Assembly: GCF_002161765.1 (NCBI RefSeq)
Contig: NZ_NFIN01000027.1
Location: 1-42,205, forward strand
DNA: 42,205 bases
Source of the DNA: Bacteroides sp. An322
Lineage (GTDB): Bacteria; Bacteroidota; Bacteroidia; Bacteroidales; Bacteroidaceae
Reading direction: 5' to 3'
The position numbers were made by a program, and so were the translations under genes. Below the pieces are notes generated by a model, which was given only the letters and a program-made list of their open reading frames with translations, was not told the DNA's origin and did no database searches. Shown one piece after another: positions 32,587-40,391 of this stretch. Position 1 is the stretch's first letter; each line of letters starts with the position of its first letter.

Positions 32587-33891
32587 TTATTTCAAGTGCT
32601 TCTGAATCCATTTCAAATGTCCATACTCGGTAGCTTCCGAAGTCCAATGTTCGTTTATCGGAGTAATCAGAGCTTCTTTGGGACAATCCAATACATTATA
32701 TACAATATAGCTGGTAGTGGGAGGACACGTATTATCATTGTAGCCCCATGTCATATATACCGGAACTTTGATTTGCTTGGCGAAATTCACCACATCGTAA
32801 TAAGCCAACGTATTTATTTTCTCCGGTGTATCCATGCCTTGATAGTTCTTAAACAGATGCGGATAACCTCCGGCACGCCCGGCTTTATAGCCAGCCATAT
32901 CGCTCAAAGCCGGATGATTTGCCACACAAGCCGTCACTCGCTTGTCCAGTCCGGCGGTAACGAGAGCCAAAGCACCACCTTGGCTTCCCCCTTGTACTAT
33001 CACATTCTTTCCGTCCCAATCGGGCAATGAAGTCAGGTAATCAACGGCACGCACACAAGCTAAATACACCTTTTTCATATAATAATTGTCACGGTTATCA
33101 ATGCCGTTTACCAAATAATTGCCGAATGCCGAAGAGATTTCCTTAAACTCTTCTGCCGACATGGTCGGATTCAGTCCGTGTATTTCCATTTCCAAACGGA
33201 TGCAACCTTCATCCGCATAATAGATATGACGCTTCGGGTCTTTAATGGTCTTCACGCCCGCTCCCGGAGGGCAAAGCACTACCGGATAGTTGCCTGCCGC
33301 TTTCGGACGAGTCAGATATCCATAGATATACGACCCCGGACGGAAACATTGCAACTTAATCAGATAACAATCAGACTTTTCCGAACTATATTCCGGTGCT
33401 GGTTCTATCGTATATTTCATCGGACACTTGGCAGCCTCAGCCAAGTTCTTTTCCCAAAACGCATTGAAGTCGGCTGGCAATTTCGTATAAGGCTGCAATT
33501 TTTCGGGAGAGAACCCGATTTTTACATGATGCTTGTATTTCTTACCGTTTACGGTAGCCGAAAGGCGGCAATCTAAAAAGCCCGGCTGATTCATGGTACC
33601 CATTGAGATAACGGCACGCCCATTCTTCAATGTAACCGTTCCGCTCTTATCCGCAGGCATCATGTCCCCGCCTATTTCGTATGCCACTTCAAGCCCGTCT
33701 TGCGGAATGCCGTATTTATAGAACTGCACTTCCACCTTGGCTTTCTCGCCCGTCTCATACAACCAATCGGCATGGTCGGGCATCGTCACCCAAAGCACAT
33801 CACTCCGATAAGGATAGTTTTCTGCCCAAAGAGGCATTGCAGCCAACAAGAACAAGCATACGGCTGCATAGTTCAGTATTTTCTTCATCAT
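32587..33891 (-). CDS. Acetylxylan esterase-like hydrolase, CE7/AXE1 family
   Basis: A 434-residue secreted esterase. A signal peptide (about 1-24) is followed by an N-terminal beta domain (about 30-130) and an AXE1-type alpha/beta-hydrolase: the oxyanion and nucleophile block IVQGGSQGGALALV with Ser303, Asp386 in WGYNDNTCPP and His415 in NEHW. CE7 enzymes remove acetyl groups from xylo- and other oligosaccharides and antibiotics such as cephalosporin C. The N-terminal beta extension is not part of the minimal 320-residue CE7 domain. It lies last in the manA-GH109-kinase strand run, and its start is 10 nt from the GGAGTTA element copy 3. Confidence 0.85.
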   Translation of the reverse strand: MMKKILNYAAVCLFLLAAMPLWAENYPYRSDVLWVTMPDHADWLYETGEKAKVEVQFYKYGIPQDGLEVAYEIGGDMMPADKSGTVTLKNGRAVISMGTMNQPGFLDCRLSATVNGKKYKHHVKIGFSPEKLQPYTKLPADFNAFWEKNLAEAAKCPMKYTIEPAPEYSSEKSDCYLIKLQCFRPGSYIYGYLTRPKAAGNYPVVLCPPGAGVKTIKDPKRHIYYADEGCIRLEMEIHGLNPTMSAEEFKEISSAFGNYLVNGIDNRDNYYMKKVYLACVRAVDYLTSLPDWDGKNVIVQGGSQGGALALVTAGLDKRVTACVANHPALSDMAGYKAGRAGGYPHLFKNYQGMDTPEKINTLAYYDVVNFAKQIKVPVYMTWGYNDNTCPPTTSYIVYNVLDCPKEALITPINEHWTSEATEYGHLKWIQKHLK

Positions 33892-33901
33892 CTCTAATCA
33901 A

Positions 33902-34052
33902 GAAGTTAAAAGGAGTTAGAAGGAGTTATCACCCGACAAGCGGGTTCAGGAGTTAGAAGCCTATAGTTCAGCAATGCCTCATTAGCAAAAGTCTTGGCTT
34001 TTAACTCCTGCAAGCAAAGCGAAGCATAACTTCTTCTAACTCCTTTAACTCC
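33902..34052. repeat. GGAGTTA inverted-repeat element without ORF, copy 3
   Basis: The left arm (33902-33965) has three GGAGTTA units plus an internal hairpin (ACCCG ACAA GCGGGT) and ends GAAGCCTATA. The right arm (33994-34052) begins TTGGCTTTTAACTCC and carries four AACT-type units with a TGC...GCA hairpin. The inner ends match those of the ORF-bearing copy at 4263-4761. It fills the gap between manA and the CE7-like gene. Confidence 0.7.
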
Positions 34053-34061
34053 TTATATTAA

Positions 34062-35033
34062 TTAAACATACGTTTCCAAAAACTTCACCTGTCCTTCAGG
34101 CTTTACCGAAAGTCCTTGTGTGGTTGCAGGGAAAAGAACAGATTCACCAGCCTGAAGCTCTACCTGATTCCCTTCATTGTCCGCAATGCTGCAAGCGCCC
34201 TCCATACAAATATAAATCACAAATGAATCCAATTCGCTGTAATCCATTTCCATCGGTTCGGTCAAGTCGTACACCGTAGTCGTGAAATACGGGCAGCTTA
34301 CCAATTCTACCGGCTCGTTCTGTTTCGGAGTGTAATGTGTACGGTAGTCCTCGCTTACTGTATAATCAATCGCATCTTTCGACAATTCGGTATGCAGTTC
34401 GCGTGTATTGCCGTTCTTATCTTTCCGGTTGAAATCGTAGATACGATAAGTAATATTCGAAGTCTGCTGGATTTCCGCAATGAAACACCCTGCCCCGATG
34501 CTATGGATGCGTCCGGCAGGCAAGAAGAACACATCGCCCGGCTGCACCGCATAATCGGCAAGCGCATCGCAAATGGTATTGTCAGCAATCATTTGCGCAT
34601 ATTCTTCGGGAGTAATCTGCTTACTCAAGCCTGAACGCAAATGTGCCTTGCCTCCGTCATTGCCAATGACATACCACATCTCGGTCTTTCCCATCGAGTT
34701 ATGACGCTTCATTGCCAATTCATCATCCGGATGCACCTGGATAGACAAGTCCTGTTGCGCATCAATAAACTTGATAAGCAAAGGGAATTTTCCATTGAAA
34801 CGCTTGTAATTGTTCTCGCCCACCAAAGCGGCTTTGTATTCATCTACTAACTGGGTCAAGTTCTTTCCGGCATCAGCCCCATTGGCTACTACCGATTCGT
34901 CTCCCGGCACGTCCGAGATTTCCCAGCTTTCTCCTACTTGTGCCTGTTGGCAATCTAAATGCTTAAAAGGAATAATCTTTTCGCCTCCCCAAATCGTCGA
35001 TTTCAGAATAGGCTTAAATTTTAAAGGATACAT
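34062..35033 (-). CDS. manA: Mannose-6-phosphate isomerase, class I
   Basis: A 323-residue type I phosphomannose isomerase that interconverts mannose 6-phosphate and fructose 6-phosphate in the cytoplasm. The first strand block LKFKPILKSTIWGGEKI, the zinc-binding SIQVHPDD segment, KTEMWYVIG (zinc-ligand Glu) and GRIHSIGAGCFIAEIQQTSN (zinc-ligand His and catalytic region) are present. The C-terminal cupin half (GESVLFPATTQGLSVKPEG) is intact. Length is that of the short bacterial class I enzyme. It lies between the GH109-like gene and the CE7-like gene, with a different palindromic repeat on each side. Confidence 0.92.
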   Translation of the reverse strand: MYPLKFKPILKSTIWGGEKIIPFKHLDCQQAQVGESWEISDVPGDESVVANGADAGKNLTQLVDEYKAALVGENNYKRFNGKFPLLIKFIDAQQDLSIQVHPDDELAMKRHNSMGKTEMWYVIGNDGGKAHLRSGLSKQITPEEYAQMIADNTICDALADYAVQPGDVFFLPAGRIHSIGAGCFIAEIQQTSNITYRIYDFNRKDKNGNTRELHTELSKDAIDYTVSEDYRTHYTPKQNEPVELVSCPYFTTTVYDLTEPMEMDYSELDSFVIYICMEGACSIADNEGNQVELQAGESVLFPATTQGLSVKPEGQVKFLETYV

Positions 35034-35075
35034 ACGATAAAAAATTAAGGTTATGAATACTTATATATTGGTTTA

Positions 35076-35202
35076 AACGCAGAGACGCAAAGACGCAGAG
35101 AATCATTTTTTAAGAGAAGGCAAAGCACACAGAGCAATTATATTCTTCTATAACCTTTGCTTCTCTCAATTAAAAAACTTTGCGTTTTCGCGTCTCTGCG
35201 TT
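35076..35202. repeat. 127-bp palindromic repeat, copy 2
   Basis: AACGCAGAGACGC from 35076 is complemented by GCGTCTCTGCGTT ending at 35202. The interior carries GCAAAGCACACAGAG on the left and CCTTTGCTTCTCTC on the right. Length and ends equal copy 1 at 10020-10146. It separates the GH109-like gene and manA; its right end is 8 nt before the GH109-like stop. Confidence 0.8.
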
Positions 35203-35210
35203 TGATAAAA

Positions 35211-36749
35211 TCATTTTCCCCACTCTTGCGCCCCTTCTACTTTCAACTTCGCGGTAAACGCTTTGGCTTTTTCGGCTGCAATGGCTTCCTCTTCGGGAGA
35301 AGCGTATGCGTGCTGATAGCCTTTCATCACGTTCCATTCGCCACGGGTGAAATCGGGGAACTCTACCGGTGCACAACCGTTGTCCATCGACAATTCTCCC
35401 AATTCGGCAAGGCAACACCATTCAGCCAAATCATAGACATCCATGTCCAAAGGCAAACCGTTCTGCAAGCAATATACCAGACGGCTGTCCATGATAAAGT
35501 CCATACCGCCGTGTCCGCCTACTTCTTTTGCCAATTCGCCATACTTTTTCAGAATCGGATGCTGGTATTTAGCCACCAAAGCTTCTTGTTCTGCCTTGGG
35601 AAGGAAACCATGTGCACTCAAATCGTCCACTTTCGGTTGTACGCCCGAAGCGGAAAGTTGCTTGCTGTCCAGTGCATAGCCTTCTACAGGATATTTATTA
35701 GCAAATCCTTTCGTACCCGTAAGCTGATACAGACGGCTATACGGCTGGGGAGTCATCACATCGTGCTGGATTTCGATTACTTTTCCGTTCACCGTGCGGA
35801 TTAAAGTCGTAGTATGGTCACCGTTCCGGAAGTTCGTGCAAGCCGAATCCGTGCGTTCTTCTACCAAAGCTTTTCCTACCACCGACTTGGTATCCATAGC
35901 AACCAAAGTAGCCATACGGTCTCCACGATGGATGTTCAGAGCCTGTGCTACGGGACCTAAGCCATGCGTAGCATATACATCGCCCCGATGGCGCATGTTG
36001 TAATCCAACCTCCAGCCCAATTTATCGTCTTCTCCATTCTTCCAATAATGGTCCCAAAACTCATCCAAGTTGTGGATGTAAGCCCCTTGCGCCCGAATCA
36101 CCTCACCAAAAACTCCCTGTTGAGCCATGTTCAATGTATTCATTTCGAACCAATCATAGCAACAGTTCTCCAATATCATACAATGCTTGCGGGTCTTTTC
36201 GCTCAGGTCGATCAATTCCCAACATTGTTGCAAGTTCATAGCCGAAGGCACTTCGATGGCTACATTCTTGCCGTTCTCCAAAGCACATTTGGCAATGGGG
36301 AAATGATGCAACCAGTCGGCTGCAATATACACCAAGTCGATATCCTCCCGCTTGCACAATTCTTCGTAGCCTTTTTCGCCCGAATAGATAGCGGCTTTCG
36401 GCATAGAAGCCTTCTCTAACAATTTCTGGCAAGCCTCGGCGCGCTCCTGCTCGTAATCGCATAAAGCCACAATCTGCGTACCGGGAATATACGTAAAACG
36501 TTCTACGGCACCGGGTCCGCGCATACCTAACCCGACAAAGCCTACACGCACCACTTCCATCTTAGGCAAAGCCAAGCCCAACACGCTTTTCTGCCCTTCG
36601 GGACGTTCGGGCGTCTTCACCACAATAGTTCCTTTTTTCCATTCCCATTGCGTGCCTTTATCATTGGTCTGCACAGCTGATTCCGGCTGTGTAGCACAAG
36701 CTCCGAGGGTCAGGCACATCCCCAAAGCCAAAGTCTTGATTATCTTCAT
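35211..36749 (-). CDS. Gfo/Idh/MocA family lipoprotein, GH109-like glycosidase
   Basis: A 512-residue lipoprotein (lipobox LGAC, Cys18) with a Rossmann fold close to GH109, the NAD-dependent alpha-N-acetylgalactosaminidase family. The dinucleotide block VGFVGLGMRGPGAVERF is followed by YIPGTQIVALCDYE. The family active-site segment RGDVYATHGLGPVAQAL carries the conserved His, and GHGGMDFIMDSRLVYCLQNG is the family C-terminal signature. Such enzymes release GalNAc from host or bacterial glycans without net change in NAD. The gene is upstream of manA and downstream of a NahK-like kinase, consistent with amino-sugar use, but the GalNAc substrate is inferred. Confidence 0.85.
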   Translation of the reverse strand: MKIIKTLALGMCLTLGACATQPESAVQTNDKGTQWEWKKGTIVVKTPERPEGQKSVLGLALPKMEVVRVGFVGLGMRGPGAVERFTYIPGTQIVALCDYEQERAEACQKLLEKASMPKAAIYSGEKGYEELCKREDIDLVYIAADWLHHFPIAKCALENGKNVAIEVPSAMNLQQCWELIDLSEKTRKHCMILENCCYDWFEMNTLNMAQQGVFGEVIRAQGAYIHNLDEFWDHYWKNGEDDKLGWRLDYNMRHRGDVYATHGLGPVAQALNIHRGDRMATLVAMDTKSVVGKALVEERTDSACTNFRNGDHTTTLIRTVNGKVIEIQHDVMTPQPYSRLYQLTGTKGFANKYPVEGYALDSKQLSASGVQPKVDDLSAHGFLPKAEQEALVAKYQHPILKKYGELAKEVGGHGGMDFIMDSRLVYCLQNGLPLDMDVYDLAEWCCLAELGELSMDNGCAPVEFPDFTRGEWNVMKGYQHAYASPEEEAIAAEKAKAFTAKLKVEGAQEWGK

Positions 36750-36786
36750 ATTTATATTCTGTTTATAGTTAATTGCATTTAGTTGA

Positions 36787-36865
36787 AACGCAGATTTCCG
36801 AAGATTAACGCAGATTCTTTATTATAATTAAATGTTATTTGCGGAAATCCGCATTAATCTGCGTT
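36787..36865. repeat. GCAGATT palindromic repeat, reading into the kinase gene
   Basis: AACGCAGATT occurs at 36787 and again near 36808, and the reverse complement AATCTGCGTT ends at 36865. An inner part, GCGGAAATCCGC, is itself palindromic. The right half overlaps the last codons of the upstream kinase gene (stop at 36835), so its final residues KTQINADFRK are read from the repeat. Confidence 0.75.
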
Positions 36866-37932
36866 TTTATAAACTCACACATCTCCGGCTCAGCCTTGCA
36901 TACCTCTTGATACAATCGGTATTGAGCCAACGTGCGGACATAATTATGTTCAGCATATTGAATCTGGTAATACGAATCCCCGTTCAGGTAATCGGTCAGA
37001 AAACGCACCGCCTGCATGTAAGGGAAAAGACGCACGGCGTAGGGCAACATCTCGATTTCGAGCGGCGTAAGAAAAGACATAGCCGATTCGAGATAGCCTT
37101 TTGCGAAAGCACGGAAGATATCCATATTGAAATGCACCTTCGCCACATCCGGCTCGTCTTCGGGAGCCGTGCAAGCCGCGGTACGCAAGAAGTCTCCGAA
37201 ATCGGAAAAGACAAACGAAGGCATCACCGTATCTAAGTCGATGATGCAAAGCACCTTTCCCTCGGCATCAAACAACATGTTGCTCACCTTCGTATCGCAA
37301 TGGCAAATCCGTTTCGGCAATTTACCTTCGCGATACAAGCGTTCGGCACGGCACATCTCGTCGGCATCCCGCTCGATTTCGTCTATCAACGCCTGCACTT
37401 TAGCCCTACGTTTTGCCTTATCCAAACTTACCGCTTCCCTCAATTGAGTCATCCGGAACTCCATATTATGAAAGTCGGGAATGGTTTCCCCTAACTTTTC
37501 GGGCAAGTCGGCAAGCATCGACTCGAACTCGCCGAACTTCAATCCTACCAAATATGCTGAATCAGGCGTCACCTCGGTTTGTGTATACGAATTGCGGATA
37601 TACACACAAACACGCCAATAATGGGCACCATCGAAATGATATGTCTTCCCTTCTGGCGTAGGCAAGAAACGCAATACTTTCCGTTCCACGTCTTGCTCTC
37701 CACGCTCCAGCAACTTCGCCCGAATATGCTCGGTCACACATTCAATATTGTGCTGAAGCAATTCCACATTCGTAAACACCAAATGATTGATACACTGAAG
37801 TATATAGTCGTCCGCCCCCTCGGTCACAATCCCATAAGTCCGGTTTATCAATCCCGATTGGATAGACTCTATCTCCCTGATTTCTTTCACCTGAGGGAAA
37901 TGAGCAATCACGTTCTGTAATTCAACATCCAT
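36835..37932 (-). CDS. Phosphotransferase, APH fold, NahK-like sugar kinase
   Basis: A 365-residue kinase of the aminoglycoside-phosphotransferase/choline-kinase fold. The N-terminal IQSGLINRTYGIVTEGADDY and LQCINHLVFTNVELLQ resemble N-acetylhexosamine 1-kinase proteins of gut bacteria. The catalytic HCDTKVSNMLFD (Brenner motif) and IDLDTVMPSFVFSDFGDFLR metal-binding segment are intact. Next to a GH109-like enzyme it would phosphorylate released GalNAc or GlcNAc at C1. I start at the ATG at 37932 (MDVELQ), because the 28 extra codons of the longest frame lack family similarity. The C-terminus is encoded by a palindromic repeat (see that entry), so the original end may have been different. Confidence 0.82.
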   Translation of the reverse strand: MDVELQNVIAHFPQVKEIREIESIQSGLINRTYGIVTEGADDYILQCINHLVFTNVELLQHNIECVTEHIRAKLLERGEQDVERKVLRFLPTPEGKTYHFDGAHYWRVCVYIRNSYTQTEVTPDSAYLVGLKFGEFESMLADLPEKLGETIPDFHNMEFRMTQLREAVSLDKAKRRAKVQALIDEIERDADEMCRAERLYREGKLPKRICHCDTKVSNMLFDAEGKVLCIIDLDTVMPSFVFSDFGDFLRTAACTAPEDEPDVAKVHFNMDIFRAFAKGYLESAMSFLTPLEIEMLPYAVRLFPYMQAVRFLTDYLNGDSYYQIQYAEHNYVRTLAQYRLYQEVCKAEPEMCEFIKTQINADFRK

Positions 37933-38015
37933 AGTCTTTTGAACTTTTAAGGGTATAAAGGTAATAAAGATTTCGGAATTAACCGAACACATTCTACACT
38001 TTTGGAAATTTTCCA

Positions 38016-38058
38016 ATAAAAATAAAAACTCCTGACTTCTAAACGAAGATCAGGAGTT
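38016..38058 (-). terminator. Terminator of the tRNA-type transcript, minus strand
   Basis: AACTCCTGA (38027-38035) pairs with TCAGGAGTT (38050-38058), extended by CTTC/GAAG with a one-base bulge. On the minus strand the hairpin is followed by a T-rich tract (TTTTTATTTTTATT). It lies 12 nt downstream of the tRNA-like 3' end at 38071-38090, as expected for a tRNA transcript terminator. Confidence 0.8.
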
Positions 38059-38070
38059 CATCATTAATAG

Positions 38071-38090
38071 TGGTGCCACCAGGAATCGTA
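38071..38090 (-). other. tRNA 3'-end duplicate, probable attachment-site core
   Basis: On the minus strand TACGATTCCTGGTGGCACCA has the T-loop remainder CGATT, the T-stem strand CCTGG, the acceptor strand TGGCACC and the discriminator A, as at the 3' end of a Bacteroidales tRNA that lacks encoded CCA. The position before CGATT is A where a tRNA has T, and no further tRNA sequence is readable upstream, so the block looks like the 18-20 nt copy left where an element integrated into a tRNA gene. The intact tRNA should lie beyond the right edge. Confidence 0.6.
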
Positions 38091-38091
38091 A

Positions 38092-38428
38092 TCTAATGAT
38101 AAGTGGCTGAATATCTTTGATGTATCTTTTAGCTAAAGAAGCAATCTCCCGCTATTGCTCCACCGGAGGCTTGCAATATTTTGCAGTGCCTTGCGGAGTC
38201 GATTTCCTATTATATGACAAAGGTAATGCTTTATTTTGAAATACAAGCAGATGACTTGTGTTTTTGCTCCACCGTTCAGTGTGTTTTGTTTTGTGTAAGG
38301 CTGTATGGAAGTTTCAAATAGTAATCAAAAAAATTAATGGAGAGACTTTCGTAAAAATGTTCAACATTCTGCTTTAATGCCAATTTTTGTTGAAGAAGAT
38401 ATATACTTGATCTCATATCCACTATTCG
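38092..38428. other. Gene-free end of the island
   Basis: No supportable gene in 337 bases between the attachment-type sequence and the last cassette gene. It holds several short inverted repeats (for example TTTAGCTAAA near 38128 and TTGCAATATTTTGCA near 38172, flanked by CTCCACCGGAG and TGCGGAG). Recombinase arm sites of an integrative element are a possible reading, without proof. Confidence 0.4.
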
Positions 38429-39271
38429 TTATGAATATTTCTGCATTATACTTTCTCCTATAGCTATAGTTTCGCGTTTATTTTTTCCTGTTGTTTGAAT
38501 TACCATTCCATATCCGGCATCTGATCCTACCAATCTTATATGTATTTTACCATCATCAAAACATTTTTCTATAAACTCTTTTCCATTTGGATTAAATTCT
38601 AAAGAATTGATGGCAGATATGATAAATTCACAATTACGCAATCGTTCCCATAGTAATTTTAACTTATCACTACCATGGTCTTTTCTAAACTTGCACGATT
38701 TCTTTTCTGGCAGAATATTACATCTTTCAAGATTTAACGGCGTTCGTTGCTCTACGAACGATTGGATGATTTCGGTCTCTGATGATTCTGACGTGACTAC
38801 GTTCAACACTTGCCCTACTTCCCGCTTTTCTTGGGTATTTCTGATCACATAAGAAGGATTTTCCCATTTAGGATGTGTGTAAAGAGATATTACTATCGTG
38901 TCAAGTAAATGAGCTGCAGTAAATCCTTGTCCAACGCACCACGTATCATTGACTTTTACTTCAAAATTCTCATTTACAAATCTTTCTTCTGCCTCCGTAT
39001 CCGAATCTAAATAAGGATTTCTGGCTGTGGCAAGAATAAGATCGAACAAAATTTTACCCTTCGGATTATTCCGAAGATTAAATATATTTCGCAAGTTTTC
39101 ATTAGTCAAGGATGTAATACCATGTTCGTATCTAATGCCATTAAATCCTTTTGCTTTCAATGCCTTAATAGTCTTGGCAAAGTTTGAAAATATGAGGAAT
39201 GAGTCTTCATTATCATCCTTATCAAGAAAACTTAATTCATTGAAACATGCTTGTCGATTGAAAGAATCCAT
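38429..39271 (-). CDS. Unknown protein, third gene of the DUF262-ATPase cassette
   Basis: A 280-residue soluble protein with no signal peptide or membrane span and no family I can name. The N-terminal half is helical with CFNELSFLDKDDNEDSFLIF and FSNFAKTIKALKAKGFNGI; the middle holds ATARNPYLDSDTEAEERF and VGQGFTAAHLLDTIVISLYT. The C-terminal part is beta-rich, with IHIRLVGSDAGYGMVIQTTG. No nuclease, protease, ATPase or toxin signature is obvious. It starts 10 nt after the ATPase stop, so it is coupled to the ATPase and DUF262 genes and probably works with them, perhaps as sensor or effector. Base composition is clearly more AT-rich than in the pectin locus. Confidence 0.85.
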   Translation of the reverse strand: MDSFNRQACFNELSFLDKDDNEDSFLIFSNFAKTIKALKAKGFNGIRYEHGITSLTNENLRNIFNLRNNPKGKILFDLILATARNPYLDSDTEAEERFVNENFEVKVNDTWCVGQGFTAAHLLDTIVISLYTHPKWENPSYVIRNTQEKREVGQVLNVVTSESSETEIIQSFVEQRTPLNLERCNILPEKKSCKFRKDHGSDKLKLLWERLRNCEFIISAINSLEFNPNGKEFIEKCFDDGKIHIRLVGSDAGYGMVIQTTGKNKRETIAIGESIMQKYS

Positions 39272-39281
39272 AAGGCATACT

Positions 39282-40391
39282 TTATAATAACTTCATCAAT
39301 TGATTTTCCCATTCATCAATGAAGTCCTGTGGATAATCGCTTAACTCTCCATTTAGTCCAATCTTTATTGGAGTATTTATCGTGTAACTTTGATCTTTTT
39401 CAACTTTCTTGGTAAAATAATTGATACAGACCTGTTTTGAGCATATAATTTTTTCTTTTACAGCTACACGTAATCCATTTACAATATGGTCGCTATGAGT
39501 TTCAACAAATAGTTGAGTACCAGATGTTGCACATCTCGCAATTAACTCTCCCATTTTGGCTTGTCCTTTGGGATGAAGATGTGCTTCTGGGTTTTCTATG
39601 ATTATTAGTTTATGAATACCACTTAAACATGCAACAATGACAGGCAAGATATAGGATATTCCGAACCCGACATTCGTAGGACGAAATTTGTTAGTCGATA
39701 TAGTGTTCGTTTGAAACTCATAAGATACAACGACTTTATCTATCTGAGACAATTCTTCTGTTGTGATATTGATTCCGGGGCTTATTTCCTTCATCCATTC
39801 TTGTACCTGATCTAACAATTTGTTTGAAGAAGCAGTTTTGATACACATTGATTCAGGAACAATAAGGGAATCACCATACATAGACAAAAAATGTGCTGCG
39901 AGTTCTCCGTGGATGCCTATGGCGTGATTATTCGTTACCTCATCATATGACATTTTATATGCAGTTGTCGGGGACATTCGTTCGGCATTCAAAAACACAA
40001 AATCAGTCGTAAATAATGGCTGGCTGAAAATCTCAGAATCTATGTAACCTTCAATTTGACTGAGGACGTCGCTTTTTGCTGAATATGCATAACTTACATT
40101 CAAAGAAAATTCTTTTTCTTCCTCGTCTTGAATAAAGCCGAGGTTAAAGTGAATTTTTTCAGTTTCAGCAAAATTATATAGAGCATCTTTACCACGCCCA
40201 ATTTCAACCATACTCCCATTAAGACTTAACTGTTTCAAACCAGATTTCATGCTTTGACGGAGGAGCAATAATGATTGTATAACCGTTGATTTCCCCATTC
40301 CGTTCAATCCCATAAATAGATTTAAAGAGGTAGGTACAAGAACCAACGACTTAATGGATTTGAAATTGTCTATGTTAATCTTTGTAATCAT
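39282..40391 (-). CDS. AAA ATPase, DUF3696-type
   Basis: A 369-residue ATPase of the SMC/ABC-like kind. Walker A GLNGMGKS (28-35) is followed by TVIQSLLLLRQSM, the ABC-like signature region VGFGISYILPVIVACLSG lies near 241-258, Walker B is KLIIIENPEAHLHPKGQA (261-278) and the H-loop is VETHSDHIVNGLRVAV (297-312). The order and the C-terminal segment (FIDEWENQLMKLL) are those of DUF3696-containing ATPases often encoded next to DUF262 proteins. There is no TOPRIM domain, so it is not an OLD-type nuclease. The gene overlaps the DUF262 gene by 17 nt and is followed 10 nt later by the unknown gene. It is most likely the energy module of a defence-type system. Confidence 0.88.
   Translation of the reverse strand: MITKINIDNFKSIKSLVLVPTSLNLFMGLNGMGKSTVIQSLLLLRQSMKSGLKQLSLNGSMVEIGRGKDALYNFAETEKIHFNLGFIQDEEEKEFSLNVSYAYSAKSDVLSQIEGYIDSEIFSQPLFTTDFVFLNAERMSPTTAYKMSYDEVTNNHAIGIHGELAAHFLSMYGDSLIVPESMCIKTASSNKLLDQVQEWMKEISPGINITTEELSQIDKVVVSYEFQTNTISTNKFRPTNVGFGISYILPVIVACLSGIHKLIIIENPEAHLHPKGQAKMGELIARCATSGTQLFVETHSDHIVNGLRVAVKEKIICSKQVCINYFTKKVEKDQSYTINTPIKIGLNGELSDYPQDFIDEWENQLMKLL

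Noticed and set aside
37933..38016. A longer N-terminus for the NahK-like kinase
   Set aside because: The added residues are not kinase-like and the extension lies against the tRNA terminator.
38071..38090. A complete tRNA gene
   Set aside because: Only the T-arm remainder and acceptor end can be read; no D-arm or anticodon arm follows upstream on the minus strand.
39282..40391. OLD-family or Gabija-type nuclease
   Set aside because: The ATPase lacks a TOPRIM segment after the ATPase core and has the short C-terminal end of DUF3696-type proteins.
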